From Gordonia westfalica (GTDB lineage: Bacteria > Actinomycetota > Actinomycetes > Mycobacteriales > Mycobacteriaceae): DNA of 64,000 bases. The stretch is from assembly GCF_900105725.1 (NCBI RefSeq), contig NZ_FNLM01000034.1, positions 2,170,001-2,234,000 on the forward strand. Direction: 5' to 3'. Each line of letters begins with the position of its first letter. The first letter of the stretch is position 1. Under the pieces are notes generated by a model that ran no database searches, was not told where the DNA came from, and saw only the letters and a list, made by a program, of their open reading frames with translations. Shown one piece after another: positions 1 to 8,399 of this stretch. Made by a program: the position numbers and the translations under genes.

Positions 1-406
1 ACACCATCGCCGTGGTGGTCGCCTCCGGACTGATCCTCGTCTGGGGCCTCGCGCTGGGCGTGTGGAAGTACCACGGGATTCGCACATCCCCGAGCACAGC
101 GCGCACGTGTACGTCGACATCGCTCACCGAGCGGCACTGATGTATTCGTTCGCGACCCTCGTCCTTGCGGCGCTGGTCGAGCTGAGTGCGTTCTCGCCGG
201 TTGTCAATGTGCTGGCCGCCGCGGTTCCGATCGTGTTCTTCGTCGCCGCGATCGGGGCGTACTGCATCCACGGCGCCTTACGCGACACCACCAATCAGTT
301 CGTGAACCCGATGCCGGGGACGTATCTGTTCATGCTCGCGCTGATCGTCGGCGAGATCGGCGGAGTGCTGGTGTTGCTCGCCGGCGTCGTAGCGCGCGTG
401 GCCTGA
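1..406 (+). pseudogene. Small integral membrane protein, 5'-truncated by the window edge and apparently frameshifted
   Basis: Two reading frames together give one coherent membrane protein. The first frame (positions 3 to about 90) encodes a hydrophobic helix ending in VWKYHGIRTSP. The second (about 92 to the TGA at 404-406) continues with EHSAHVYVDIAHRA and then three hydrophobic helices. One extra C in the CCCC run at 88-91 would join them as RTSPEHSAHVY without a break. This is either a one-base deletion or a sequencing error. A GTG at 62 could start a 114-residue protein, but it has no Shine-Dalgarno sequence and would discard the first helix. The family is not recognised. A strong terminator follows at 425-474. 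Confidence 0.55.
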
Positions 407-424
407 GCACTCCCTCACGACAGA

Positions 425-474
425 GGGCACCTGGGTCGGCGGCGGAATACCACCACAGACCCAGGTGCCCTTTT
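425..474 (+). terminator. Rho-independent terminator between convergent genes
   Basis: A 13-bp perfect stem (GGGCACCTGGGTC at 425-437 pairs with 458-470) encloses a 20-base loop and is followed by TTTT at 471-474. It sits 19 bases after the stop of the upstream membrane gene and 25 bases before the end of the convergent gene, so it mainly ends plus-strand transcription. Confidence 0.85.
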
Positions 475-498
475 GACCACAGACAATCGGTGGACGCG

Positions 499-2547
499 TC
501 AGGGAGCGTCGACGGCCCCCACGAGAACCTGACCTTCGTCGGTCTCCACCGCCTGGTCGTCGGCGGTTTCCTCTCCTGACCGGTCCGCCTTGCCCGCACG
601 TCGCGATGCCCAGACGAGACAGATCACTGCCGCGGCCGCCCACGCACCCATGACCGCGAGACTGCTACCGACACCGGCGCCATCGAAGTAGATGACGTCA
701 CGGATCGCACCGAGTCCCTGCGCTGTGGGCAGGATCGCGTGCAGCACCCCGTAGAACGACGGCGCCAAGTCGAGCTGGACTGCGATACCGCTCGCGGCCA
801 CTCCGGGAATGATGAACACGAAGAGCGTGATGAGGAGCTGCGCGGGACCGATGAGCTTGAACCCGGCCAGCGTGATCAGGCCGATCGTGATCCCGAGTGC
901 GGTGAGCATGCCGAACGCGGACAGCGCGCTGCCGTCGAAGATGTCGAACACCGTCCAGCCCCACAGCACCTGGATGGCCGCGCTGATCACGGCCACCGCG
1001 ACCACGACGAGCGCCTGAACCCGGGTTCGCAGGCCGCCACCGAAGACACTGACGATCACCGCAGCGAGGAACCCGCCGACGGCGGCACCGATGCCGAGGT
1101 AGAGCGAACTCGCACCGACCGAGTCCTCGGCGGGCAGCGGTGCGACGTCGGTGATCGTTGCCGTGCGCCCACCCGACTCGACCACGCCGGTGAGCAGCGA
1201 CTCGACCGCCGCAGCGGCCTGCATGCCCGCGGCGGAGGCGACGTAGACGTCGCCACTCATCGGTTCCACCGCGCCACGGAGTTCGAGATCTTCGAGCTGC
1301 TGACGGGCCACGCCGGCATCGGGCACGACGACGACATCGAGCGCGTCGCCGGCTGCGGCCTCGAGACCGGCGACCGTCTCCGTCACGGGCGCACCGGATC
1401 CGATCACCGCTATCGGCATGGAACGCGGTGCCGGGCTGTGGAAGAGCCCGACGAACACGAGAGGCATGACGATCGCGAACAACAGCGGCAGGGTCATCAC
1501 ACCTGCGGTCAACCGCCGGGTGAAGAGGCGCCGCTCGGCCGGCTCCGTGGGGACGGCGATCGGGAGGACTTCCTCCCCGCCCTTCCCCGGCCGCTTCAGC
1601 GTCGCCAGCGTGAACATCCCGATCGCGGCCACGGTCCAGATCGCCAGCGTGGTCAGGTCCGCCGCGATTCCCGCGCCGTCGAAGTAGATGATCCGCCGGA
1701 GGGCATCCAGACCAGACGAGGTCGTCAGGAAGTGTTGCAGCGATCCGAAGAACCCGGGCACCATGTCGGCCGGAACCCCGGCACCAGAGGCGGGTATCCC
1801 GAGGATGATGAACAGGATGACCGACACGACGGTCATCTCGGAACCGATCAGCCGGAGGCCTCCCAGATGGATCAACCCGGTCACGGCTGACAGCACTGTC
1901 AGCATCGCGCCCACCGCGAGCAGGTTGGTGCTCAACGCACCGTAGACGCCGTAGGCGATCCACGTCCCGATCACCGCGGTGATCACGCTCATCCCACCCA
2001 GGATCGCGAGATGGCGTCGCAGTCCGAGACCGGGCAGCACCATACCGAGCATCGTCGCGGTGGTGAAGCCGGCCAAGATCGCGGCGAGGCCGATGAAGAG
2101 GAACGACACCCCGACCCGGTCCTGCTCGGGCAGCGGAGCCACATCGGTGACGCTGAGTGTCTGACCACTCTGACCGGCGACTTCGGTGAAGACGGCGGTC
2201 ACCGCCTGTGCCGCTGCTGCGCCTCCCGCCGAAGCGATGAAGAGGTCGCCGGTCTCCGGGTCGTATGCCGCACGACTGTCGAGATCGGCCAGCGCGCGCT
2301 TCGCCGTCTCCGTGTCGGCGACCACCGCTGCGTCGAACCGGCCCTCGGTGCTGACACCGACTCCGGTCGCGAGCTTCTGGGCTCGGTCGCCGGTGCCCAC
2401 GATCTGCACCACCATGTTGGTCGGTTCTGGCTCGTGGAAGGCGGCGAGATAGGCCGCGGGCATCGCGAGGGCCATGAAAATCGGAAATGCCAGAGCCGCC
2501 AGAAGTTTCGGCCAGCTCGTCGCGGCGCCGGGTGGTCCAGATGACAT
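499..2547 (-). CDS. ABC-2/YhgE-like multi-pass membrane protein with internal duplication
   Basis: 682 residues. The ATG at 2547 is preferred over a GTG 18 bases upstream because GGAGGAG lies nine bases before it. The protein consists of two homologous halves (about residues 10-330 and 340-660). Each half has an N-terminal helix followed by AFHEPEP or LFHSPAP, an extracytoplasmic domain ending in TDVAPLP, and about six further helices that close with an IIYFDGAG or VIYFDGAG motif. The arrangement resembles YhgE/Pip and ABC-2 permease-like proteins, often linked to export or envelope stress; no ATPase is adjacent. It is transcribed divergently from a TetR gene with two palindromes between them, so it is probably that repressor's target. 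The transported substrate is unknown. Confidence 0.8.
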   Translation of the reverse strand: MSSGPPGAATSWPKLLAALAFPIFMALAMPAAYLAAFHEPEPTNMVVQIVGTGDRAQKLATGVGVSTEGRFDAAVVADTETAKRALADLDSRAAYDPETGDLFIASAGGAAAAQAVTAVFTEVAGQSGQTLSVTDVAPLPEQDRVGVSFLFIGLAAILAGFTTATMLGMVLPGLGLRRHLAILGGMSVITAVIGTWIAYGVYGALSTNLLAVGAMLTVLSAVTGLIHLGGLRLIGSEMTVVSVILFIILGIPASGAGVPADMVPGFFGSLQHFLTTSSGLDALRRIIYFDGAGIAADLTTLAIWTVAAIGMFTLATLKRPGKGGEEVLPIAVPTEPAERRLFTRRLTAGVMTLPLLFAIVMPLVFVGLFHSPAPRSMPIAVIGSGAPVTETVAGLEAAAGDALDVVVVPDAGVARQQLEDLELRGAVEPMSGDVYVASAAGMQAAAAVESLLTGVVESGGRTATITDVAPLPAEDSVGASSLYLGIGAAVGGFLAAVIVSVFGGGLRTRVQALVVVAVAVISAAIQVLWGWTVFDIFDGSALSAFGMLTALGITIGLITLAGFKLIGPAQLLITLFVFIIPGVAASGIAVQLDLAPSFYGVLHAILPTAQGLGAIRDVIYFDGAGVGSSLAVMGAWAAAAVICLVWASRRAGKADRSGEETADDQAVETDEGQVLVGAVDAP

Positions 2548-2577
2548 GATGAAAGGCTCCTCCACGAGAACGTTGTC

Positions 2578-2607
2578 TTACAGTTGTAAAAAACCTTACA
2601 GATGTAA
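2578..2607. promoter_or_regulatory. Paired palindromic operator of the adjacent TetR regulator
   Basis: Two 12-bp sites of the form TTACA-N2-TGTAA lie at 2578-2589 and 2596-2607, 18 bp apart centre to centre, in the divergent intergenic region between the duplicated membrane protein and the TetR gene. The short A/T-rich symmetry and position are typical of TetR operators, so autoregulation plus control of the membrane-protein gene is likely (inference). Confidence 0.7.
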
Positions 2608-2633
2608 AATAGCGATCGGCAAAGTTGAAATGA

Positions 2634-3188
2634 GTGACGATGACGACAGTCGGTCGAACCAGCACGGATGCACGCTCGGTACGCAGTCGGACTGCGCTAC
2701 TCGACGCCGCTCGTGGCCTCGTCCTCGAGCAGGGGTCGGGGGCCATCACGATCTCGGCCATCTGCCAGCGCGCACAGGTCAGCCGGCCGACCTTCTACCA
2801 GCACTACTCATCACCTGATGAACTACTGGCGGACATGGTCCGATCGCGGTTCGACGACATCCTCGCCTCGGTCCCTGAATCCGACCGAGACGACACACCT
2901 GCGGTCATCAGACGCGTTCTCGCCGACATCGGCGCGCAGCCCCGAGCCTTCGCGGGCCTTCTCGGTGACCGGGCGACGTGGGGTCAGGTCCGCTCGGCCT
3001 TCGAAGAGTGGTTGACCGAGCACCTCGCCGAAGCCCACCCGGATGCACGCCCCAGTGACCTCGACTTCGCCGCGGGAGGCACCGTCAGGTTGGTCGCAAT
3101 CGCACTCGCCGCGGGCAGCGAGTCCCAGTTGGATCAGACCGCAGACGACGTATGGCGACTCGTGCAGGCCGTGCTCGACCTGCCGTAG
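2634..3188 (+). CDS. TetR/AcrR-family transcriptional regulator
   Basis: 184 residues from the GTG at 2634; an in-frame ATG at 2640 is an alternative and neither has a strong ribosome site. The N-terminal helix-turn-helix is clear (residues about 20-65: RTALLDAARGLVLEQG, ITISAICQRAQVSRPTFYQHYSS). The C-terminal ligand domain is short and carries no recognisable effector signature. It probably represses the divergent membrane-protein gene and itself through the two TTACA-N2-TGTAA sites 27-56 bases upstream. The ligand is unknown; by analogy with other TetR-efflux pairs it may be a toxic hydrophobic compound. Confidence 0.88.
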   Translation: MTMTTVGRTSTDARSVRSRTALLDAARGLVLEQGSGAITISAICQRAQVSRPTFYQHYSSPDELLADMVRSRFDDILASVPESDRDDTPAVIRRVLADIGAQPRAFAGLLGDRATWGQVRSAFEEWLTEHLAEAHPDARPSDLDFAAGGTVRLVAIALAAGSESQLDQTADDVWRLVQAVLDLP

Positions 3189-3234
3189 CGATCCGCGGTC
3201 CCACACCGGGCAGTTTCCACCGGCAGAACCAACA

Positions 3235-4071
3235 TCACTTCACACGAGTGTGGGCGACAAGCCAGCTCACGACCTCGTCGAGGACCACGTCCTGTTCGGG
3301 TTCGTTGAAGATCTCGTGGAACAGGTCGTCGTAGATGACGAGTGTCTTGTCCTCGGAACCGGCCAGGCGGTCGACGAGTTCGCTGCCCCTCGGGTCGGTG
3401 AGGGCGTCGGCGCTGCCGTGCATCACGAGCACCGGCAGCTGCAGGGACGGCAGTCGCTCCGGGAACGACTGCATCGCGGAGATCATCGCCCCGGCGAGCC
3501 CGGCCGGGATCTTGCCGCGCGTCACGAGCGGATCGGCGTCGTAGGCCGCGACGACGGCCGGATCGCGGGAGATGCTCGCCGAACTCAGTGCGGTGGTCGG
3601 CAAGCCGGGCGCGATCTTCCCCAGGACCGGCGCGATCTTGATGGCCAGGGGCGACAGGTCGTCCCCGGGGAGGACGGCGGCCCCCGAGAGGATGAGACCG
3701 TCGAGGACGTCCTGGTGGTCGAGCGCGTAGTCGAGAGCGATGCAGCCGCCCATGCTGTGCCCGATCAGGTACGTCGGCAGGGCGTCGTCGGACACGTGGG
3801 CGATGACGGTGTCGAGGTCGCCGGTGAACTCGCTGAAGCGGCGAAGCCGCATCCGTTTGCCGCCGGAACGTCCGTGCCCGACGTGGTCGGGGATCGCCAC
3901 GAGATAGCCCGCGTCGACGAGCCGCTGCGCCACATGTCCGTATCGCCGACCGTGTTCGGCGAGGCCGTGGGCGATGACCACCACCCCCCGCAGGTCACCC
4001 TCGGGTCGGTGCACGTCGTAGACGATGGTCTCGCCGTGCGGGCCGCGAAAACTGTGCTCTTCCGGTCGCAT
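3235..4071 (-). CDS. Alpha/beta hydrolase, monoacylglycerol lipase (Rv0183-like)
   Basis: 278 residues from the ATG at 4071. Seen in the sequence: the oxyanion region VVVIAHGLAEHGRRY near residue 30, the nucleophile elbow GHSMGG near residue 105, an acidic residue in HGSADALTDPRG, and the catalytic His in DLFHEIFNEPE near the C terminus. These motifs and the length match the mycobacterial monoglyceride lipase Rv0183, which hydrolyses monoacylglycerols at the cell envelope or in lipid recycling. It lies 50 bases downstream of, and on the same strand as, a small coiled protein, so the two may be co-transcribed. Its 3' end converges with the TetR gene (46 bases apart). Confidence 0.87.
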   Translation of the reverse strand: MRPEEHSFRGPHGETIVYDVHRPEGDLRGVVVIAHGLAEHGRRYGHVAQRLVDAGYLVAIPDHVGHGRSGGKRMRLRRFSEFTGDLDTVIAHVSDDALPTYLIGHSMGGCIALDYALDHQDVLDGLILSGAAVLPGDDLSPLAIKIAPVLGKIAPGLPTTALSSASISRDPAVVAAYDADPLVTRGKIPAGLAGAMISAMQSFPERLPSLQLPVLVMHGSADALTDPRGSELVDRLAGSEDKTLVIYDDLFHEIFNEPEQDVVLDEVVSWLVAHTRVK

Positions 4072-4088
4072 TCCCTGTTCTCTCGTCA

Positions 4089-4130
4089 GTGGAGCCGCTC
4101 GTGTCGGTGGAGCCGCTCGTGTCAGTGGAG
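4089..4130 (+). repeat. 18-bp direct repeat between two minus-strand genes
   Basis: The unit GTGGAGCCGCTCGTGTC occurs at 4089-4105 and 4107-4123, with the start of a third copy at 4125-4130. The array covers the stop codon of the upstream small gene and most of the gap before the lipase. It may be simple replication slippage. Confidence 0.7.
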
Positions 4131-4502
4131 GCCCAGCCGTGCCGCGACCGACTTGCCCGCGGATTCGAGTACCCCGAGCGGACGCAACGCGGCCTCCCCG
4201 ATCCCGACCAGCACCTCGACCCGGGCGACGACCCGCTCGAGCCGGGCGACGACGTCGGACATGCGGTCGACGGTGGTGTCCACCTGGTCGAGTGTTCCCG
4301 ACATCCGTACCAGCGTCGCGTCGAGCTTCTCGATCGTCGCATCCAGATTGCCCATGGTCGGGCCGAGTCCCTCGAGGGTTTCGCCCATGTCGGCGAGGAT
4401 CCCCTCGAGCTGCTCGACCGTCATGTCGGCGTTGAGTGCCGCCTGCGCCAGCTTCTTGATGCGCTGTCGCTCGGGTGGCTTCGATGACGCGGTGTCGGCC
4501 AT
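4122..4502 (-). CDS. Small conserved hypothetical protein with amphipathic/coiled segments
   Basis: 126 residues from the ATG at 4502 (MADTASSK). The first 40 residues are charged; residues 40-100 run in heptad-like order with repeated leucine, methionine and valine (for example LDATIEKLDATLVRMSGTLDQ), predicting a helical coiled region. The C-terminal end (ALRPLGVLESAGKSVAARLGL) is amphipathic and may touch the membrane. No enzymatic motif is visible. Similar short helical proteins occur next to lipid genes in mycolata, but I cannot assign a family. It is divergent from the pirin operon; the palindrome at 4590-4609 could influence both. Confidence 0.7.
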   Translation of the reverse strand: MADTASSKPPERQRIKKLAQAALNADMTVEQLEGILADMGETLEGLGPTMGNLDATIEKLDATLVRMSGTLDQVDTTVDRMSDVVARLERVVARVEVLVGIGEAALRPLGVLESAGKSVAARLGLH

Positions 4503-4589
4503 GCGCTGGATTATCACCCACCGCACGCCCGGTGGGAGACCGAACGCGCGAGGAATAGTCCGGCGCCCCCGGCGGTTGACGCAGACATG

Positions 4590-4609
4590 GTTACTCAAAT
4601 TTGAGTGAC
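4590..4609. promoter_or_regulatory. MarR-type palindromic operator upstream of the pirin operon
   Basis: ACTCAAATTTGAGT at 4593-4606 is a perfect 14-bp palindrome, extending to 20 bp with one mismatch (4590-4609). A TTGACG at 4576-4581 just upstream could be a -35 element, so a bound protein would overlap the start of transcription. The MarR protein encoded as the second gene of the operon is the obvious candidate ligand (inference). Confidence 0.72.
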
Positions 4610-4631
4610 TTCCTGACCGAAGGAGTACACC

Positions 4632-5603
4632 ATGCCTGCCGTCTCCGCCGACACCTTGTCGTTGACGCGCCTGTCCTCGCCCGGGATCGACGCCACCGAA
4701 CGTCCCGTCCGGTCCGTCACCCGCGGACCGCGCGGCTACGAGGGAGAAGGATTCCCGGTGGTACGTGCCTTCGCAGGCGTCTCCGCCGCCGACCTCGATC
4801 CGTTCATCCACATGGACCAGATGGGCGAGGTCGACTACGAGCCCGGCGAACCGCGCGGCACCTCCTGGCATCCGCACCGCGGCTTCGAGACGGTCACCTA
4901 CATCATCGACGGCCGGTTCGCCCACCAGGACTCGGCCGGCGGCGGCGGTCTCATCGAAGACGGTGCGACGCAATGGATGACGGCCGGTTCCGGCATCCTG
5001 CACATCGAGACCCCACCGGCCGAGTTGGTGGAGTCCGGCGGCCTGTTCCACGGCATCCAGCTGTGGGTCAACCTGCCGGCCAAGGACAAGTTCCTCGCGC
5101 CCAACTACCAGAATCTCGAGGGCGGCCAGGTCGGTCTGGTCACCTCCCCCGACGCCGGATCGCTGATCCGGATCATCGCCGGTGAGATCGAGGGCCACCG
5201 CGGGCCCGGCTCCACCCACACACCCATCACCTTGGCGCACGCCACCGTGCAACCCGGTGCGGCGGTGTCGATCCCGTGGCAGCCGGAGTTCAACGCACTG
5301 GTCTACGTGCTGTCCGGCCGCGGACGGGTCGGGGCCGAGGGACGTCCGGTCGAACAGGGCTCCCTCGCCGTCCTCGGAAAGGGTGACCGGATCACCGTCG
5401 CCGCCGACGGTTCGCAGGACGGCAACCGTCCCGCGTTGGAGGTCCTGCTTCTCGGGGGCCGGCCGATCCGCGAACCGGTGGCCCAGTACGGTCCGTTCGT
5501 GATGAACACCCGCCAGCAACTGGTCGAGGCCGTCGAGGACTATCAGGCCGGTCGGCTCGGCGTCGTTCCTCCGGATGCGCTGATGCCGCACACCGTTCGC
5601 TGA
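4632..5603 (+). CDS. Pirin-family bicupin protein
   Basis: 323 residues; ATG at 4632 with AAGGAG eight bases upstream. The N-terminal cupin contains the pirin metal-ligand pattern: HPHRGFETVTY near residue 78 and the later GILHIE. The C-terminal cupin (about residues 175-290) is the usual metal-free half. Pirins are iron-binding cupins; bacterial members include quercetin dioxygenases and redox-responsive regulators, and substrate cannot be read from the sequence. It is the first gene of an operon with a MarR regulator (3-base gap) and a second pirin. Regulation through the palindrome at 4590-4609 is likely. Confidence 0.9.
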   Translation: MPAVSADTLSLTRLSSPGIDATERPVRSVTRGPRGYEGEGFPVVRAFAGVSAADLDPFIHMDQMGEVDYEPGEPRGTSWHPHRGFETVTYIIDGRFAHQDSAGGGGLIEDGATQWMTAGSGILHIETPPAELVESGGLFHGIQLWVNLPAKDKFLAPNYQNLEGGQVGLVTSPDAGSLIRIIAGEIEGHRGPGSTHTPITLAHATVQPGAAVSIPWQPEFNALVYVLSGRGRVGAEGRPVEQGSLAVLGKGDRITVAADGSQDGNRPALEVLLLGGRPIREPVAQYGPFVMNTRQQLVEAVEDYQAGRLGVVPPDALMPHTVR

Positions 5604-5606
5604 TCC

Positions 5607-6089
5607 ATGCCCCGACCGACCACCGGACCCGACGACGACCTGCAGGCCGCGTGGCGCGTCTTCATCGAAACCGCCGCGCGGCTGCAGACCATGCTCGACG
5701 ACGACCTGCGCGCCACCGCCGGGATGAGCCTCGCCGACTACAGCGTGCTGCTCATCCTGCACGAGAGCGACGGCGGCAGGCTTCGTATGCGAGACCTGTC
5801 GCACCGCATGGTGTTCTCCTCGTCGCGCCTGTCGTACCAGGTCGATGCGATGGTGAAACGCGGTTGGCTGCAACGAGAACGAGCCACCGAGGACAGGCGC
5901 GGCAGCTACGCGTCGCTCACCGATGCGGGACGTTCCGCGTTCTCCGATGCCGCCCACGATCACTACCGCTGCGTCGATGCGCTGTTCTTCTCGGCCCTCG
6001 ATCCCGCGGACGGCCGCGAGCTACGCGCGGTGCTGGAGCGGCTCGCCACCCACCTCGACACCACCCACCCGGGAATCCAGGAGACCTGA
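5607..6089 (+). CDS. MarR-family transcriptional regulator
   Basis: 160 residues. Winged helix-turn-helix: MSLADYSVLLILHES, then the recognition region RMRDLSHRMVFSSSRLSYQVDAMVKRGWL, and the wing ERATEDRRGSYASLTDAGR. The length and the DRR-x-LT/AG pattern are typical of MarR dimers that release DNA on binding phenolics or on oxidation; no cysteine suitable for a redox switch is prominent (one Cys, in HYRCVDA). It lies between two pirin genes, overlapping the second by one base (TGATG). It most plausibly represses the operon at the upstream palindrome. Confidence 0.9.
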   Translation: MPRPTTGPDDDLQAAWRVFIETAARLQTMLDDDLRATAGMSLADYSVLLILHESDGGRLRMRDLSHRMVFSSSRLSYQVDAMVKRGWLQRERATEDRRGSYASLTDAGRSAFSDAAHDHYRCVDALFFSALDPADGRELRAVLERLATHLDTTHPGIQET

Positions 6090-6832
6090 TGTCACTCATC
6101 ATCATCCGGGCCGACGAACGTCACCACTGGCGCAACGAATGGCTCGAGTCCTGGCAGTCGCTCCCGGCGACGGGCAACTTCGACCTGGCGGCGAACGCCC
6201 ACGGAGTGCTGCTCGTGCACAACGACGATCGGGTCGACGCAGGCGAGGGACTCGACCGCCACCAGCACCGTGATGCCGAGATCGTCACGTGGGTCCTCGA
6301 CGGCGCACTGCACCACCGCGATTCCGCCGGGAACGACGGTGTCCTGAAACCCGGAGTGGTACAGCGCATGACGGCCGGCCGCGGTATCGCCCACAGCGAG
6401 GGCAACGCGACCGGACGCCTCGACGGCACCGACCTGCGTGTGGTCCAGATGTGGGTCGCTCCGGACGAGGCGGGTCTCGAACCCGGATACGCCGAGGCCG
6501 ATGTCACCGACGCGCTGGCGAGCGGCGATCTGGCGGTCGTCGTCTCCGGGCTACCACGGCGTGCGGCGTCGACGCCGGTGACGATCAACAACTCCGCCGC
6601 CGCCCTGCACGTGGCGCGGATGCCGGCCGGCAAGACGGTGACGCTGCCCGACGCACCGTACGGTCACCTCTACGTCGCGCGAGGCGACGTGGAAGTGGCC
6701 GGAGTCGAAGCCTCTGGGGACCGGCTCGTCGAAGGTGATGCCGTGCGGACCAGGAACGCCGGCGAGATCTCCCTGCGCAGCCCCGGCGGAGCCGAGATCC
6801 TGTTCTGGGAGATGCACGCCGGCGTCGCCTGA
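6089..6832 (+). CDS. Second pirin-family (YhaK-like) cupin protein
   Basis: 247 residues. The start ATG overlaps the stop of the MarR gene (TGATG), implying translational coupling. The metal site is visible as LDRHQHRDAEIVTWVLDG, where HxH replaces the HPHRG of the first pirin, with a later GRGIAHSEGN in place of GILHIE. It is shorter than the first pirin (323 residues), with a reduced C-terminal cupin, and is closer to YhaK-type proteins. The two diverged pirins probably have different substrates but share one regulator. Substrate unknown. Confidence 0.88.
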   Translation: MSLIIIRADERHHWRNEWLESWQSLPATGNFDLAANAHGVLLVHNDDRVDAGEGLDRHQHRDAEIVTWVLDGALHHRDSAGNDGVLKPGVVQRMTAGRGIAHSEGNATGRLDGTDLRVVQMWVAPDEAGLEPGYAEADVTDALASGDLAVVVSGLPRRAASTPVTINNSAAALHVARMPAGKTVTLPDAPYGHLYVARGDVEVAGVEASGDRLVEGDAVRTRNAGEISLRSPGGAEILFWEMHAGVA

Positions 6833-6842
6833 GCTGCTCCGA

Positions 6843-7775
6843 TCAACCGCCCAGCTGCGGGGCCACCTTCGACGCCACGAGGTCCAGGTGGTCGAGGTCG
6901 TCGAAGTCGAGGGTCTGAAGGTACATCCGGGTGATCCCGAGCTCGCGATAGCTCTCGATCTTGGCCACCACCTCGTCGGGCGTTCCCGCCGCGCCGTTCT
7001 CGCGCAGTTCCTCCGGCTCCCGGCCGATCGCCTCCGCGCGACGCCGGAACTCGGCCTCGTCACTGCCACAACACAGGACGAGCGCGCCCGAATACGTCAT
7101 GGTCTCGGGACGACGTCCCGCCTCGGCGCAGGCGGCCCGCACGTTGCCGATCAGGTCGCGGGCGACGTCGACGGGCTGGAACACCACGTTGAACTCGTCG
7201 GCGAAACGTGCGGCCAGCGCCGGGGTGCGCTTCTTGCCGCTGCCGCCGACGATGATCGGCGGGCGGGGGCTCTGCACCGGCTTCGGCAGCGCCGGCGAGT
7301 TGCTGATCTGGAAATGCTCACCGCGATAGTCGAATCGACTGCCCTCGGGCGTACCCCACAGGCCGGTGATGATCTCGAAGCTCTCCTCGAGGCGGTCGAA
7401 CCGGTCCTTCAGCGACGGGAACGGGATTCCGTAGTTCTCGTGCTCTTCCTCGAACCAACCGGCCCCGAGACCGAGTTCGATTCGGCCACCACTCATCTGG
7501 TCGACGTTGGCCACCGCGATCGCGAAGGGCCCCGGAAGGCGGAACGTGGCCGACGAGACCAGCGTGCCCAGCCGGATACGCGACGTCTCACGGGCAAGGC
7601 CCGCCAGCGTGATCCACGCGTCGGAGGGTCCGGGCAGCCCGTCACCGCCCATGCCGCTGTAGTGGTCGGAGCGGAAGAACGCATCGAAGCCGAGGTCCTC
7701 GGTCGCCTTCGCCATGGCGAGCAGCTGATCGTAGGTAGCACCTTGCTGGGGTTCGGTGAAGATTCGCAATTGCAC
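6843..7775 (-). CDS. LLM-class F420-dependent oxidoreductase
   Basis: 310 residues; starts MQLRIFTEP. It is a single TIM-barrel of the bacterial luciferase-like superfamily. Landmarks are FDAFFRSDHYSGMGG near residue 30, LGTLVSSATFRLPGPFAIAVANVDQMSGGRIELGLGAGW at 70-108, and RPPIIVGGSGKKRTPALAARFADEFN near 170. These match the subfamily annotated as probable F420-dependent (TIGR03560-like) in mycobacteria rather than the FMNH2-dependent sulfonate enzymes elsewhere in this window. It converges with the pirin operon (10 bases apart). Substrate unknown. Confidence 0.85.
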   Translation of the reverse strand: MQLRIFTEPQQGATYDQLLAMAKATEDLGFDAFFRSDHYSGMGGDGLPGPSDAWITLAGLARETSRIRLGTLVSSATFRLPGPFAIAVANVDQMSGGRIELGLGAGWFEEEHENYGIPFPSLKDRFDRLEESFEIITGLWGTPEGSRFDYRGEHFQISNSPALPKPVQSPRPPIIVGGSGKKRTPALAARFADEFNVVFQPVDVARDLIGNVRAACAEAGRRPETMTYSGALVLCCGSDEAEFRRRAEAIGREPEELRENGAAGTPDEVVAKIESYRELGITRMYLQTLDFDDLDHLDLVASKVAPQLGG

Positions 7776-7918
7776 GGTTTCAACTTACGCGCAGTGGGCA
7801 TTCACCTCGTGCGGCCCGAGCCCCCCGGCCGCCCATCCGGCACCTCGGCGAATCCGAATCGCTTGGGCACGACACCCAACCCGGTACTCGCGCGAGTACA
7901 CGACAAAGGAGTCCGAAA

Positions 7919-8332
7919 ATGAAGACAGTTGCCCGTACAGCCCTCGGTTTCGTCGTCGCCGCCGCAGGCGCGACCGCGGTATCGCTCGCGGCCTCGCCGT
8001 CGGCGAGTGCAGCACCCTCCCTGTGTCCGGCTCTGCCTGGTCAGAGCTCCTCCACGACATCCTGCAGCGCCGAATCCGGCCCCACCGGCCTCGCGCTGGC
8101 CATCACCGACAACGGCGGCAAGGCCACCTCCACCGCAGACAACTTCGCCGGCCCCGCGGCCATCGCACTCGGCCCCGGCGCCACGGTCACCATGACCGGT
8201 GATCGAGCCGGACTGGCCATCGGCATCGCAGGTGCCGGAGGCGAGGTCGTCGTCGACGGCAAGAACGGCCCCACCTGCAAGGGCCCGGCTTTCGCGGGCG
8301 ACTTCCAGACCTTCAAGGGCTGCATGTCCTGA
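7919..8332 (+). CDS. Small secreted protein (DUF6764-like)
   Basis: 137 residues; ATG at 7919 with AAAGGAG nine bases upstream. A Sec signal peptide with a hydrophobic core (TALGFVVAAAGATAVSLAA) ends at an SASA/APS cleavage site near residue 32. The mature part (about 105 residues) is Gly/Ala-rich, with four cysteines (SLCPALP, TTSCSAE, PTCKGP, KGCMS) that could form two disulfides. It resembles short exported proteins annotated DUF6764 in Gordonia and relatives. No enzymatic motif is present. The gene stands alone between two minus-strand genes. Confidence 0.82.
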   Translation: MKTVARTALGFVVAAAGATAVSLAASPSASAAPSLCPALPGQSSSTTSCSAESGPTGLALAITDNGGKATSTADNFAGPAAIALGPGATVTMTGDRAGLAIGIAGAGGEVVVDGKNGPTCKGPAFAGDFQTFKGCMS

Positions 8333-8399
8333 CCCTCTTCCGGATGGAAGACGGGCACGACTTCGCGCCACCGGTGCGGAGGGCGACCGGCCTGGAGTC

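Noticed and set aside
3043..4608. A 521-codon plus-strand frame opposite the lipase and small coiled protein.
   Set aside because: The minus-strand lipase has a complete catalytic triad; the plus frame has none of the marks of a real protein.
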